From contig JAHEYQ010000011.1 of the NCBI GenBank assembly GCA_023251515.1, forward strand, positions 1-64,000: a DNA stretch of 64,000 bases, written 5' to 3'. The notes beneath the pieces are model-generated. The model ran no database searches and had not been told where the DNA came from. It saw only the letters and a list, made by a program, of their open reading frames with translations. The translations under genes were made by a program, and so were the position numbers. Each line of letters opens with the position of its first letter. Position 1 is the stretch's first letter. Source of the stretch: Bacteroidales bacterium (GTDB taxonomy: Bacteria > Bacteroidota > Bacteroidia > Bacteroidales > JACABE01). Below are positions 26,976 through 34,972 of the stretch, one piece after another.

Positions 26976-28081
26976 CTTAAAAAAACTCCTTTTTTGTATA
27001 GGAAATATAAAAAGCCCCATTGAACTGCCAATAAGCAAAATATCATTATTAAAACATTATATGGTTCGCCTGCCATTTGGAATAGCCATTTAAACATGGC
27101 ATTGGTAGTAAACAGCCAGTTGATAAATACGCTTGACATATATATTAATATGGAGTTCATTCCAATTATTTTGAAGAAGAAACCCCATTTCTGGTAGCCC
27201 AATACATCTATAATATAATAAAAACTACCCATCAATATCATGCTGATACCACCGCATTGCAATGCAAATGAGCTTGTCCACAGATTTTTGTTTATCGGGA
27301 AAACCAGACTCCATATCTGAGCAAGAATTATAAGTAATGCTCCGGTGGCCAGGATGTGTAAAACGGTTTTGCGGGCGTTTTCTTTGGTGGTATTTCTGAG
27401 CATGGTTCCGGTGAATATGCCCAGAAGTGCAGTTGATATTGCCGGAAGGGTAGATAATATACCTTCGGGATCGTGAATGCCGCGATAGAGATGCCCGGGT
27501 ATTGTCATTCTGTCGATATATGATGCAAAATTGCCTTCGATGCTTAATGTGCCTGCCGGAAAGCCCGGTGCCGAAGTAAACATCAGTAAAAGCCAATAAC
27601 CTATTAGCAAAGATGCAAACCAGATGAGTTGTCCGCGTGGTTTGAAATATAAATAAATAATATTGGCAAACATATATGCCAGACCAATTCGACCTAATAC
27701 ACTGGGAATACGTACTTCGCTCAATGGCAGCAGTTGAAGTCCGTTGTTGTATATAACGCCAAGCAATACCAATATTAAACCTCTTTTTACAACACGCCAA
27801 AGTAACTGATTGGCTTGTTTGCCGTTTTGGAGCTGCTTACCTATTGAATATGGGGTAGCTACACCTGCCAAAAACAGGAATAATGGAAAAATAGTATCGT
27901 AAAAAGCGAAGCCATCCCATAGTGGATGTGTAAATTGCAATGATAAAGCTTCCCAAAAGGGCGAATGGGTTATTTCGGCCAGCCTGTGAAATATTTCTTC
28001 GGCACCTATTATCCAAAACATATCTATTCCACGCAATACATCGAGTGAGTAAAGTCTTTGATTCTTATCAACCGGCATCAT
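26969..28081 (-). CDS. DUF5009-type multipass membrane acyltransferase-like protein
   Basis: The 370-residue protein has about ten membrane segments. It begins RLYSLDVLRGIDMFWIIGAEE, followed by HPLWDGFAFYDTIFPLFLFLAGV, signatures of the COG4299/DUF5009 family related to heparan-alpha-glucosaminide N-acetyltransferase. Members are thought to acetylate amino sugars across the membrane, with the conserved His as acceptor; that is family knowledge. A second ATG three bases downstream is possible. A MITE copy sits at its stop codon and another upstream of its start. Confidence 0.85.
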   Translation of the reverse strand: MMPVDKNQRLYSLDVLRGIDMFWIIGAEEIFHRLAEITHSPFWEALSLQFTHPLWDGFAFYDTIFPLFLFLAGVATPYSIGKQLQNGKQANQLLWRVVKRGLILVLLGVIYNNGLQLLPLSEVRIPSVLGRIGLAYMFANIIYLYFKPRGQLIWFASLLIGYWLLLMFTSAPGFPAGTLSIEGNFASYIDRMTIPGHLYRGIHDPEGILSTLPAISTALLGIFTGTMLRNTTKENARKTVLHILATGALLIILAQIWSLVFPINKNLWTSSFALQCGGISMILMGSFYYIIDVLGYQKWGFFFKIIGMNSILIYMSSVFINWLFTTNAMFKWLFQMAGEPYNVLIMIFCLLAVQWGFLYFLYKKGVFLRV

Positions 28082-28232
28082 ACAAACTGTTTTTTAATAT
28101 TTATGCCGCTAATTTAATAATTTTTATTCAGATGGGTTGAAAATATCTGATTATACAGTTAATTTTTATACTAATTGGAGGAAAGATACTTTAGAAAGTG
28201 ATGCGTAGAATGCTATTTTGGGGGGTATATAT

Positions 28233-28452
28233 TTATATTAAGCAAATATTGTCAGATATATTTTTTAAACATAAATAATGTTGAGATTTCTCACTTTGTT
28301 CTAAATGACAATCAATTGTATATATTTAGGAGGGGGAATGAAAGCGGCTTCACCGCTTTCATTCCCCCTCCTTTTAAATATTCCTTAATATAGAATGTCA
28401 TTCAGAGCGAAGCGATGAATCTGTATTTTTTATCAGACATTAATTATATTAA
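28233..28452. mobile_element. MITE-like hairpin element, copy 3 (diverged)
   Basis: This is an older copy of the elements at 26758 and 32967. Ends are TGTCAGATA (28250-28258) and TATCAGACA (28431-28439); the arms retain CTAAATGACA and ATGTCATTCAGAGCGAAGCG, and the core is GGAGGGGGAATGAAAGCGGC with its complement. Direct repeats TTATATTAA at 28233-28241 and 28444-28452 flank it. It lies in the 28082-28924 gene-free region, whose other contents are palindromes and a duplicated segment. Confidence 0.8.
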
Positions 28453-28496
28453 ATAAAACATACAGATGTTTTCAAAGCTTCAATTATTTTTTTTGA

Positions 28497-28860
28497 ATTG
28501 CCCGTAGGGCATTAATATCAATAGAAGATATTGATAAAGATTTGTTTTATTGTCCGTAGGACATTAATGTTTTTGTATAAAAAGTTAATGTCCTACGGAC
28601 AATAGCTTTGTTTGTTTTTGGTTTTTTTATTGATATGAATGCCCTATGGGCAATTGTTCTGGTTTTTGCAATCGTAAATTTATTAATTGCTATTTGTCAA
28701 TTTATTTTTTTAATAATATATTTTTCAATTATCAATTGTACATTATTAAAAGTTAATGTCCTACTGACAATAGCTTTGTTTGATTTTGGTTTTTTTATTG
28801 ATATGGATGCCCTAAAGGCAATTGTTCTGATTTTTGCAATCGTAAATTTGTTAATTGCTT
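28497..28860. repeat. Palindromic ATTGCCCGTAGGGCATTAAT-type repeats and a 112-bp direct duplication
   Basis: Palindromes of the form ATTG(C/T)CC-GTA-GG(G/A)CATTAAT occur at about 28497, 28549, 28584 (inverted), 28633 (inverted), 28753 (inverted) and 28802 (inverted). The segment 28580-28691 is repeated at 28748-28859 with only a few differences (AATAGCTTTGTTTG, TTTTTTTATTGATATG, TTTGCAATCGTAAATTT). An open frame crosses it but follows the repeat, so it is not called as a gene. A degenerate relative lies at 49407-49430. Confidence 0.85.
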
Positions 28861-28871
28861 TATTAAAAAAC

Positions 28872-28918
28872 AAAAAAGCCCCCGTGGCTTGTTCTGCAAA
28901 ACTGCACGGGGGCTTTTT
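28872..28918 (-). terminator. Intrinsic terminator of paralogue B
   Basis: GCCCCCGTG (28878-28886) pairs with CACGGGGGC (28905-28913), flanked by A and T runs that extend the stem. It lies just below the stop codon at 28925. Confidence 0.9.
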
Positions 28919-28924
28919 CTTTGG

Positions 28925-29893
28925 TTATTCTACTTCCAGTATTTCTACCTGAGCGGCGGTAGTAGTACTTGGGTTAATAAATATAAGGTATTTGTTGGCA
29001 GGTGCTCCCAGTTCGGCTCCGCTTACTTCTATTTCTTCGCCCGGAAGTATTTCGCGTGGAGCGGTTTTGGGCAATTCGGTGGCTGTGGCGGCACCATAAA
29101 ATTGCAAACTATGAGCACTGCGGTTCATTATCAGATATTTTCCGATAACGGTTATAAAAAAACCCGATTCGGAAGATGAATTAATGGGTATATTTACCAA
29201 TAAGGATGTTTCGGTAGGGGTATCATCGTCTTTGTCGGATGTACGCAACAATGACATATCGAAGAATTTTTCGACCTTTGAAGTATCGTCGATAAATATA
29301 CAGGCTAATTGCAACATATTAAAATATAAGGCCTTGCCCATTAGGTCGTAGGCTTGTTCCAGCTCTGTAGTAGAAAAACTTTTGCTTTGTGTTTTTTCGT
29401 TCTTTTTGCCATAAACGGCTTCCAGTTCTAATCCTGTTGCTTTTACTTCAACATGTATAACATTCAAATCGCTTAGATTTTCTACTACTTCTCTGAATGA
29501 AGTAAATTTGCTGATAATTTCTTCCTGAGTACCTTCCAGTATAAAACTTCGGCCATTCGGAAAAATGGTTTTGTACGTAGGTGTGTTTTTTTTGAATTTT
29601 AAGCGGATTTGCAGCTCCCAATCTTCAAGTTTTGCACGTACGGTTTTCAGATAATCGTTAAAACTTTGTACACTACCGGCTCTGTACGATTTGGATGTTA
29701 TCCAACTTGCCAGTAAGCTATGGTAGTTAGCATGTAATGGCTCGGTTTTAACGTATAAGGCTTCAATTTCCGGATTACTCGAATAAGCTTTTAAGGCTTC
29801 GAGGTTGCGGGTTGATTGTTTAGCCATTTTTTTGTGGTTTCGCTTTACTGCTATCAGAAAGCAATTGATCAGATAATGAAATATCCTCTTCAT
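28925..29893 (-). CDS. Paralogue B of the family linked to 42-bp repeat arrays
   Basis: Function unknown; 322 residues. It aligns with the proteins at 7514-8473 and 47201-48184: N-terminal YLINCFL, LYVKTEPLHANYHSLLASW, PTYKTIFPNGRSFILEGTQE, LSDLNVIHVEV, LEQAYDLMGKALYFNMLQL with CIFIDDTS, a Thr/Ser-rich stretch, and the closing EVSGAELGAPANKYLIFIN. The shared N-terminus supports the ATG at 29893 rather than the internal Met at residue 23. No signal peptide is convincing. It is a single-gene unit: array B at 30171-30506, promoter at 30002-30032, terminator at 28878-28918. Confidence 0.85.
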   Translation of the reverse strand: MKRIFHYLINCFLIAVKRNHKKMAKQSTRNLEALKAYSSNPEIEALYVKTEPLHANYHSLLASWITSKSYRAGSVQSFNDYLKTVRAKLEDWELQIRLKFKKNTPTYKTIFPNGRSFILEGTQEEIISKFTSFREVVENLSDLNVIHVEVKATGLELEAVYGKKNEKTQSKSFSTTELEQAYDLMGKALYFNMLQLACIFIDDTSKVEKFFDMSLLRTSDKDDDTPTETSLLVNIPINSSSESGFFITVIGKYLIMNRSAHSLQFYGAATATELPKTAPREILPGEEIEVSGAELGAPANKYLIFINPSTTTAAQVEILEVE

Positions 29894-30001
29894 GATTAAA
29901 ATAATTTAAATTATTAATGATTTTGTTTATTTACCTTTTAATAATGTTATACGATACGTTACTAATTAGCTTAGACATATTTTATAATTTTATTAAAGCG
30001 C

Positions 30002-30032
30002 CAAAATTATAAATATTTTTTTAAACAACAAA
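30002..30032 (-). promoter_or_regulatory. Promoter of paralogue B
   Basis: On the minus strand TTTG (30032-30029), 19 bases, then TAATTTTG (30009-30002): an exact fit to the Bacteroidota promoter with its usual spacing. It lies between array B and the gene, leaving a leader of about 100 bases. Confidence 0.65.
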
Positions 30033-30170
30033 TATTTATTAACAAAAATATTATTTTTTTTTAAGCTTTGGTTCACTATAAATTTAAGCGCAATATTATT
30101 TTCTTTATTATTACTCATAATATATTGTATTACTTATACATATATAATATTTACACATAATATAAATGCA

Positions 30171-30506
30171 GGTTTTTCAATGGTTTTAATCAAATATCCA
30201 TCTATCGGAAAAGGTTTTTGAATGGTTTGATTAATCGAACCATCTCCACAAGCAGGTTTTTGAATGGTTTGATTATTCGAACCGTCTCCACAAGGAGGTT
30301 TTTAAACGGTTTGATTAATCGAACCGTTTAAAAAGGAAGGTTTTTGATCGGTTTGATTAATCGAACTGCTTCCACAAGGAGGTTTTTGATCGGTTTGATT
30401 AATCGAACCGTCTCCACAAGGAGGTTTTTGATCGGTTTGATTATTCGAACCATTTAAAAGGAAAGTTTTTTGATTGGTTTGATTATCCGAACCGTTTAAA
30501 TGGTAA
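30171..30506. repeat. Array B: eight tandem 42-bp repeats upstream of paralogue B
   Basis: GGTTTTT-type landmarks start at 30171, 30213, 30255, 30297, 30339, 30381, 30423 and 30465, all 42 bp apart. Each unit has the near-palindrome GGTTTGATTAATCGAACC; in the unit at 30297 it extends to about 32 bp through AAACGG and CCGTTT. Several units also have CTCC-ACAA-GGAG, a small perfect stem across the unit border. The edge units are more diverged. The array lies between the stop codon of the rsgA gene (30534) and the promoter of paralogue B. The 29894-30170 part is AT-rich and has only the promoter. Confidence 0.95.
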
Positions 30507-30533
30507 TTTTTTAATAGGATTATGCTGATTATC

Positions 30534-31601
30534 TTAGTATTTATTGTTCTTTAATTCGTTTTTGTAGTTTTTAATCATTTTGCCAAATTCTTTATCTTTC
30601 TTCCTTTTTTCGGCAACTGTTGATTTAAAAAAGCTTTTTTCTTTTTCTATTTTCAAATAATTATTATAAGAATCTTTGTTTAAGATATTTTTGTTAAGAG
30701 CATCAATAATAGCACATCCTTTTTCGTTAGTGTGTGTACAATCTTTATATTTACATTGTTCTGACAGTTGGATGATATAATCAAATGTATTTTCGAGTCC
30801 TTTGTCATTATCAATTATACCTACTTCCCTCATACCGGGATTATCTATAAGAATACCACCATTTTCCAACACTACCAATTCGCGGTAACTGCTTATATGT
30901 CTTCCTTTGCTTGTGCTATCGCTTATCAATCCGGTTTTCATTATTATTTTGCCCGAAAGATTATTCAACAAAGTAGATTTACCTACCCCCGATGAGCCAA
31001 GCATACAATAGGTTTTTCCCTTTATAAATGCTTGCCTTAATGTATCATAACCCTGTTGTGTTGTATTGCTTAAAGCTATTATTCTAACATCTTTAATGCG
31101 ATGAGTAATATTATTTATTATTTCATTTAAAGCAGTATTATCAATAAGGTCGGTTTTGGTAAGTATAATAAAAGGTGTTATTTTAGACGAATTACAAATG
31201 CTGAGATATCTTTCGAGCCGGTTTATATTATAATCTCTGTCAACAGCTTGTACCAAAAGTGCATAATCAATATTACTGGCTATTATTTGTATTTCGCCAT
31301 ATTGATTTATTGCCTGACGGGCAATTAATGAAAAACGAGGTAATATATTGTGAATAATAGAAATACCCGAATCATAAATAATAAGTGCAACCCAATCGCC
31401 TACCGCCGGAAAATCATTGCGACTTTGAGCTGTATAACGAATATTCCCTGTTATTTCTGCATCAAATTCGCCTTTAGCAGTTATTACAGTATATCTTTCT
31501 TTATGCTGAGAAATAATTCTACCTATTTCAAAGTTATTGAGATTATGTTCAGTCAGGTATGTTTCAATAGTTTTATTAAAACCATAATCATCTAAATTCA
31601 T
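30534..31601 (-). CDS. rsgA: Ribosome small-subunit-dependent GTPase RsgA/YjeQ
   Basis: The 355-residue protein has an N-terminal OB-like domain (IISQHKERYTVITAKGEFDA, DFPAVGDWVAL), then a circularly permuted GTPase with G4 (ILTKTDLI) before G1 (LGSSGVGKSTLLNNL, about residue 200) and G3 (LIDNPGMREVG). A C-terminal zinc knuckle follows: CKYKDCTHTNEKGC. RsgA binds the 30S subunit late in maturation and hydrolyses GTP. It is longer than many Bacteroidota RsgA proteins because of a Lys-rich C-terminal tail, so it might be a second, acquired copy. It follows the disrupted GNAT gene by 9 bases. Confidence 0.93.
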   Translation of the reverse strand: MNLDDYGFNKTIETYLTEHNLNNFEIGRIISQHKERYTVITAKGEFDAEITGNIRYTAQSRNDFPAVGDWVALIIYDSGISIIHNILPRFSLIARQAINQYGEIQIIASNIDYALLVQAVDRDYNINRLERYLSICNSSKITPFIILTKTDLIDNTALNEIINNITHRIKDVRIIALSNTTQQGYDTLRQAFIKGKTYCMLGSSGVGKSTLLNNLSGKIIMKTGLISDSTSKGRHISSYRELVVLENGGILIDNPGMREVGIIDNDKGLENTFDYIIQLSEQCKYKDCTHTNEKGCAIIDALNKNILNKDSYNNYLKIEKEKSFFKSTVAEKRKKDKEFGKMIKNYKNELKNNKY

Positions 31602-31610
31602 TTTATAAGC

Positions 31611-32221
31611 TTATATTGAAATATTAATTTTTGCAGCCGTTTTTTCTTTAATAGAAAATTGTTTATCAAACTCTTCAAGTTCGTCTTCGTTGGTATCAAA
31701 AACAGCATCATCTATAAATTTTCCGTTTATCGACATTAAAGCATCCGGATATAATTCCAAAGCCATAAAAGCATCAAAATTCATTCCGTCTCTGGTAGTA
31801 ATATCGAAATTTTGAGCATTCACAAATCCAAAACGATGATAATACTCAGGATTTCCGAAAAGTATTAATCCGCAATAGTCCATTTTTGCAGCAATAGCTA
31901 TGGTGTTTTCAATAAGCATGCTTCCGATACCTTTTTTTGATAATCGGGCAAAATCGACAAAGGGCCAACGCATAAAACTTCATGCTCATTATTTTGCAAA
32001 TCAATAATTTTAGCCGATGTAGAAATAATATGTCCAACAATTTCGTTATCATAAACGGCAAGTAAATCAAGTTCGTTTATATAATCCTTGCTTTTTCTGA
32101 TATTATGCAATATCAAATGTTCTACACAACCGGGTCTATACAAATTCCAAAAGGCTTCGCGTGTAACTATCTCTGTAATTTTAAAATCAAGCTCAGTAGT
32201 TTTATTAATAAATATATTCAT
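31611..32221 (-). pseudogene. GNAT N-acetyltransferase with a single-base frameshift
   Basis: Two overlapping frames encode one GNAT protein. The 5' part (from 32221: MNIFINKTTELDFKITEIVT, LAVYDNEIVGHI, VGPLSILPDYQKK) runs out of frame just before the acetyl-CoA loop. The second frame continues KKGIGSMLIENTIAIAAKM and LFGNPEYYHRFGF to the stop at 31611. The break is at a run of seven T on the plus strand (31932-31938; A on the coding strand). Adding one base restores YQKKGIGSMLI, the expected Q-x-x-G-x-G motif. It is either a real frameshift, a phase-variable tract, or a sequencing error. It lies in an operon with DUF3795 and rsgA. Confidence 0.85.
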
Positions 32222-32236
32222 TATATGTTTTAATTA

Positions 32237-32743
32237 TTATCTGTTTTCCAAAAAATTCATTATTTTGGCTTTATGTGATGCTACAAAATTACAACTTGGT
32301 GTATTTCCGCATTTTCTGCAGGCAATATGATAAGCACCATTAATGGTATTGCAATTTTGGCAGGTATAATGCGCAATCATTTCATCCGACCAGTTTTCCC
32401 AACCAGTTTCTTTAATTCGTTGCAGCGATTGCCAAAGTTCCAGACGATGCGGCATTTTCGACTGAAAATCTTTTAATTGCTCACAAGGATACTCATTACA
32501 AGACCCACAAAACTCAATGTTTTTTTCTTTAGCACATTTTATAAAAGTACATTTTTTGCTGCAATAAGCAGATTTTCTTTCCGAACCACAACCATCACAC
32601 CAAGTTTCTTCTAATGTTTGATTTAAAGTTTTAGCAATATTTTGCATTTTTTCCACATCATTCTCCTGCGTAGCAATATAAACCCCACATGCACCACAGT
32701 ACAAGCCACACACAGAAGCAAGATTTCTTTTATTTATCATCAT
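32237..32743 (-). CDS. DUF3795 cysteine-rich protein
   Basis: The 168-residue protein has many paired cysteines: CGLYCGACGVYIA, WCDGCGSERKSAYCSKKC, CAKEKNIEFCGSCNEYPCEQL and a C-terminal pair of CxxC motifs (CQNCNTINGAYHIACRKCG) resembling a zinc ribbon. The first part matches DUF3795, of unknown function, presumably metal-binding. First gene of the operon leading to the GNAT pseudogene (15-bp gap) and rsgA. An ATG one codon later is equally possible. Confidence 0.88.
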   Translation of the reverse strand: MMINKRNLASVCGLYCGACGVYIATQENDVEKMQNIAKTLNQTLEETWCDGCGSERKSAYCSKKCTFIKCAKEKNIEFCGSCNEYPCEQLKDFQSKMPHRLELWQSLQRIKETGWENWSDEMIAHYTCQNCNTINGAYHIACRKCGNTPSCNFVASHKAKIMNFLENR

Positions 32744-32949
32744 GTTTTTTAATTAATCATTAAAAAAATACCATTATTAAATTTGTTTTTACAAATGTTT
32801 GTTTCATAAAACAATAAAACACAAGTACAAATATTCGAATATTTAATAAATTGCAAAGATAAAATATATCAGTTATTAAAATAAAATAAAATTATCGAAT
32901 GCTTATTTATAAAAGATGAAAGTATGATTTCAATTATTGAAAGACTAAA

Positions 32950-32968
32950 GTATGCTTTTTAAGCATAC
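32950..32968. terminator. Hairpin downstream of the glycosyltransferase, cut off by the MITE
   Basis: GTATGCTT and AAGCATAC form a perfect 8-bp stem with a 3-base loop. Without the MITE this hairpin would directly follow the C-terminal codons of the glycosyltransferase gene and overlap its original stop, so it was probably its terminator. The rest of 32744-32949 is AT-rich with nothing recognisable. Confidence 0.45.
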
Positions 32969-33192
32969 CTTATATTTATAACCACTATTGTCCGATAAAC
33001 TTCTAAAACATAAATTTAATTAAGATTCTTCGCTATGCTCAGAATGACAATAAGTAAATTATGATTTGGAGTGGGGATTGAAAGCGGCGAAGCCGCTTTC
33101 AATCCCCACTCCCCTATACATATCTATTAGAATCTGTCATTCTGAGCGTAGCGAAGAATCTATATTTTTATCGGACACCTTATATTTATAAC
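32967..33192. mobile_element. MITE-like hairpin element, copy 2
   Basis: Terminal repeats GTCCGATAAA (32990-32999) and TTTATCGGAC (33167-33176) enclose arms AGATTCTTCGCTATGCTCAG and its near-complement CTGAGCGTAGCGAAGAATCT, and a perfect core hairpin (GGGGATTGAAAGCGGC, GAA, then the complement). The 16-bp direct repeat ACCTTATATTTATAAC lies at 32967-32982 and 33177-33192, a target duplication. Most of the sequence matches copy 1 at 26758. The right end runs into the glycosyltransferase gene and supplies its last codons and stop. Confidence 0.9.
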
Positions 33193-34624
33193 AAGCAACC
33201 TCATTATTGCGATACAATTCAGTTAAAGTCAACGAAAAATCGGAGGTATTTACAAACATCTGATTCATATTTTGGGATATAAGGCTGTACATAGCTTTAT
33301 TATAAGCTATTAAGATAACACCGCTTTTGTTGTTGACAACAAATGTATTAATCTGGCTTTTAATACTTATGGCATCATCGGAAGACTCAATAATTTCGAT
33401 ATTTTTTTGATTTATACCTGTTGCAAACGGCAAATAATAGGTAGTTTCCCAATTCCAGAAATCACAAATAAACCCCGAATCTGCATTTATGTTTTTATTG
33501 ATAATCTGCGAAACTTCAGATGCGTCTTTGGTAAGCAATCGGGGAATTGGTCTGGCACTTTGAGAGCTATAAACAAAAGCTAACAAAAAAGCAGTAATAC
33601 TAAAAATTGCCGTTTTCAAAATCATTTTATTGCTATAGCGTTGTAAATAGAAACCTAAAAACGGAAACGAAATTACAAACAATATCAAACCAAAGCGATG
33701 TTGTAGTAATAAACTTCCCCTCAACGAATTAAACAACCATATTATAAAAAACAATATAAAAACTACGGCAATAATTCGTTTTTCGATAGTTGATTTGTAA
33801 TACCTTAGCTCTTTAACGAAAAAGTAAAATGCTATGGGACCAAATGCAAACATCAACGACAAAGGATACCACCATATCCGCCTGAGTAATGAATCTAAAC
33901 TGTTAATTGAATTGGTTTCGGGCAAATTTATAGCCCAGCCAAAGCTATTTAGGGCATTATCAGCATAAAAATAATTAGATAAAAGCCAATAAATAGGAAT
34001 AACAGCCGCAAAAACAGCAAATAAAAAAGCCTTTTTGGGCGTTTTGTAATAAGCAATTAATACAAAAATAAGGAAACTGATAAACCAGCTTTCGTAGCGA
34101 ATTCCACTGGCTATACTCATTATAATACCCGCCAGCAAAACCATGTTATTTTTATTTTCGCTCAATCCTTTCAGCAAAACAGCTATACTTAATAGTAGGA
34201 AAAACAAGAAACTGATTTCAGACATTGCAAGCATACTCATCCTGAAAACAATAGGCGAAAACGAAAAAAACACACATAACAAAAATGAAATCTTTTGTTC
34301 AAACAAACGGTTTAAAATGAAAAACAAAGGAAACAAAAGAAGAACACTAAATACAATATTTACAAAAACCGGAGTATAAAACTGATTGTTACAGAGCTTT
34401 AAAGCACTGCCCATAATATAAAAAAATACGGGAGGCCAGTTTCCGCTTTGTATCAGATGTGGATTTTCGGCAAATTGCAACGATAAATAAACCCTCGAAA
34501 CAGCATCGGCATCAATCTGATGAACATAAGGTAAAATAATGAGCTTAGCTACAAACAATACTATTGCAAAAAGCCATAGTTTACCAAGGTAAGAAAAATT
34601 AATCCGAAAAATCATATAAAACAT
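33137..34624 (-). CDS. Multipass glycosyltransferase (GT39/ArnT-like), C-terminus replaced by a MITE
   Basis: The 495-residue protein has about 10-12 membrane segments. The first periplasmic loop has the acidic pair in QIDADAVSRVYLSL and GNWPPVFFY, typical of dolichyl-phosphate-mannose-type (PMT/ArnT) transferases, which use polyprenyl-phosphate sugars; acceptor unknown. Segments IASGIRYESWF and HRFGLILF are also typical. The last 12 residues (SDKNIDSSLRSE) and the stop codon are encoded by the MITE at 32967-33192. Reading through the target duplication without the element would give VCLKSIL and a stop. The change is at the extreme C-terminus, so activity may be kept. Confidence 0.8.
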   Translation of the reverse strand: MFYMIFRINFSYLGKLWLFAIVLFVAKLIILPYVHQIDADAVSRVYLSLQFAENPHLIQSGNWPPVFFYIMGSALKLCNNQFYTPVFVNIVFSVLLLFPLFFILNRLFEQKISFLLCVFFSFSPIVFRMSMLAMSEISFLFFLLLSIAVLLKGLSENKNNMVLLAGIIMSIASGIRYESWFISFLIFVLIAYYKTPKKAFLFAVFAAVIPIYWLLSNYFYADNALNSFGWAINLPETNSINSLDSLLRRIWWYPLSLMFAFGPIAFYFFVKELRYYKSTIEKRIIAVVFILFFIIWLFNSLRGSLLLQHRFGLILFVISFPFLGFYLQRYSNKMILKTAIFSITAFLLAFVYSSQSARPIPRLLTKDASEVSQIINKNINADSGFICDFWNWETTYYLPFATGINQKNIEIIESSDDAISIKSQINTFVVNNKSGVILIAYNKAMYSLISQNMNQMFVNTSDFSLTLTELYRNNEVACYKYKVSDKNIDSSLRSE

Positions 34625-34972
34625 TTTTATTCATCATTCAAAACCCGGTAATTAACGTATTTTTTCACAATATCCGATTATACAAAAATACCATATTTTG
34701 CTAAAATAAAGTATAATTTTATTTAAACACAATCACCAATCACATATTTGGATTGATGTTAAAACCTGCCAACAAATAAATCGTTGTATTAAAATCACGC
34801 ATTATCTCTGTATCCCAAACAAATCAGCATTATCTGCGTTTCGGAAAATATTACTAATCAATTACTCAGTTATTCAATTAATCTATTACTCACCAACCGC
34901 ATAGCAGCGTTATTATGGTAGAGTTTCCATTAATCATTTACTCAATTACTCAGTTATTCAATTAATCAATTT
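34625..34972. other. Gene-free stretch with simple TTACTCA-type repeats
   Basis: The segment contains two near-identical runs of TTACTCAGTTATTCAATTAATC (in pieces around 34862-34890 and 34940-34970) and no open frame or RNA signal. Related runs (CAGTTAATCAGTTACTCA) are at about 36735-36790, on the other side of the ABC-F gene, so the repeat brackets that gene. Confidence 0.55.

Noticed and set aside
27225..27800. Long frame (191 codons) inside the DUF5009 gene
   Set aside because: Overlaps a recognised membrane protein in another frame on the same strand and has no family features.
28608..28952. Hydrophobic open frame of 114 codons
   Set aside because: It consists of the duplicated intergenic segment and runs through the terminator of paralogue B.
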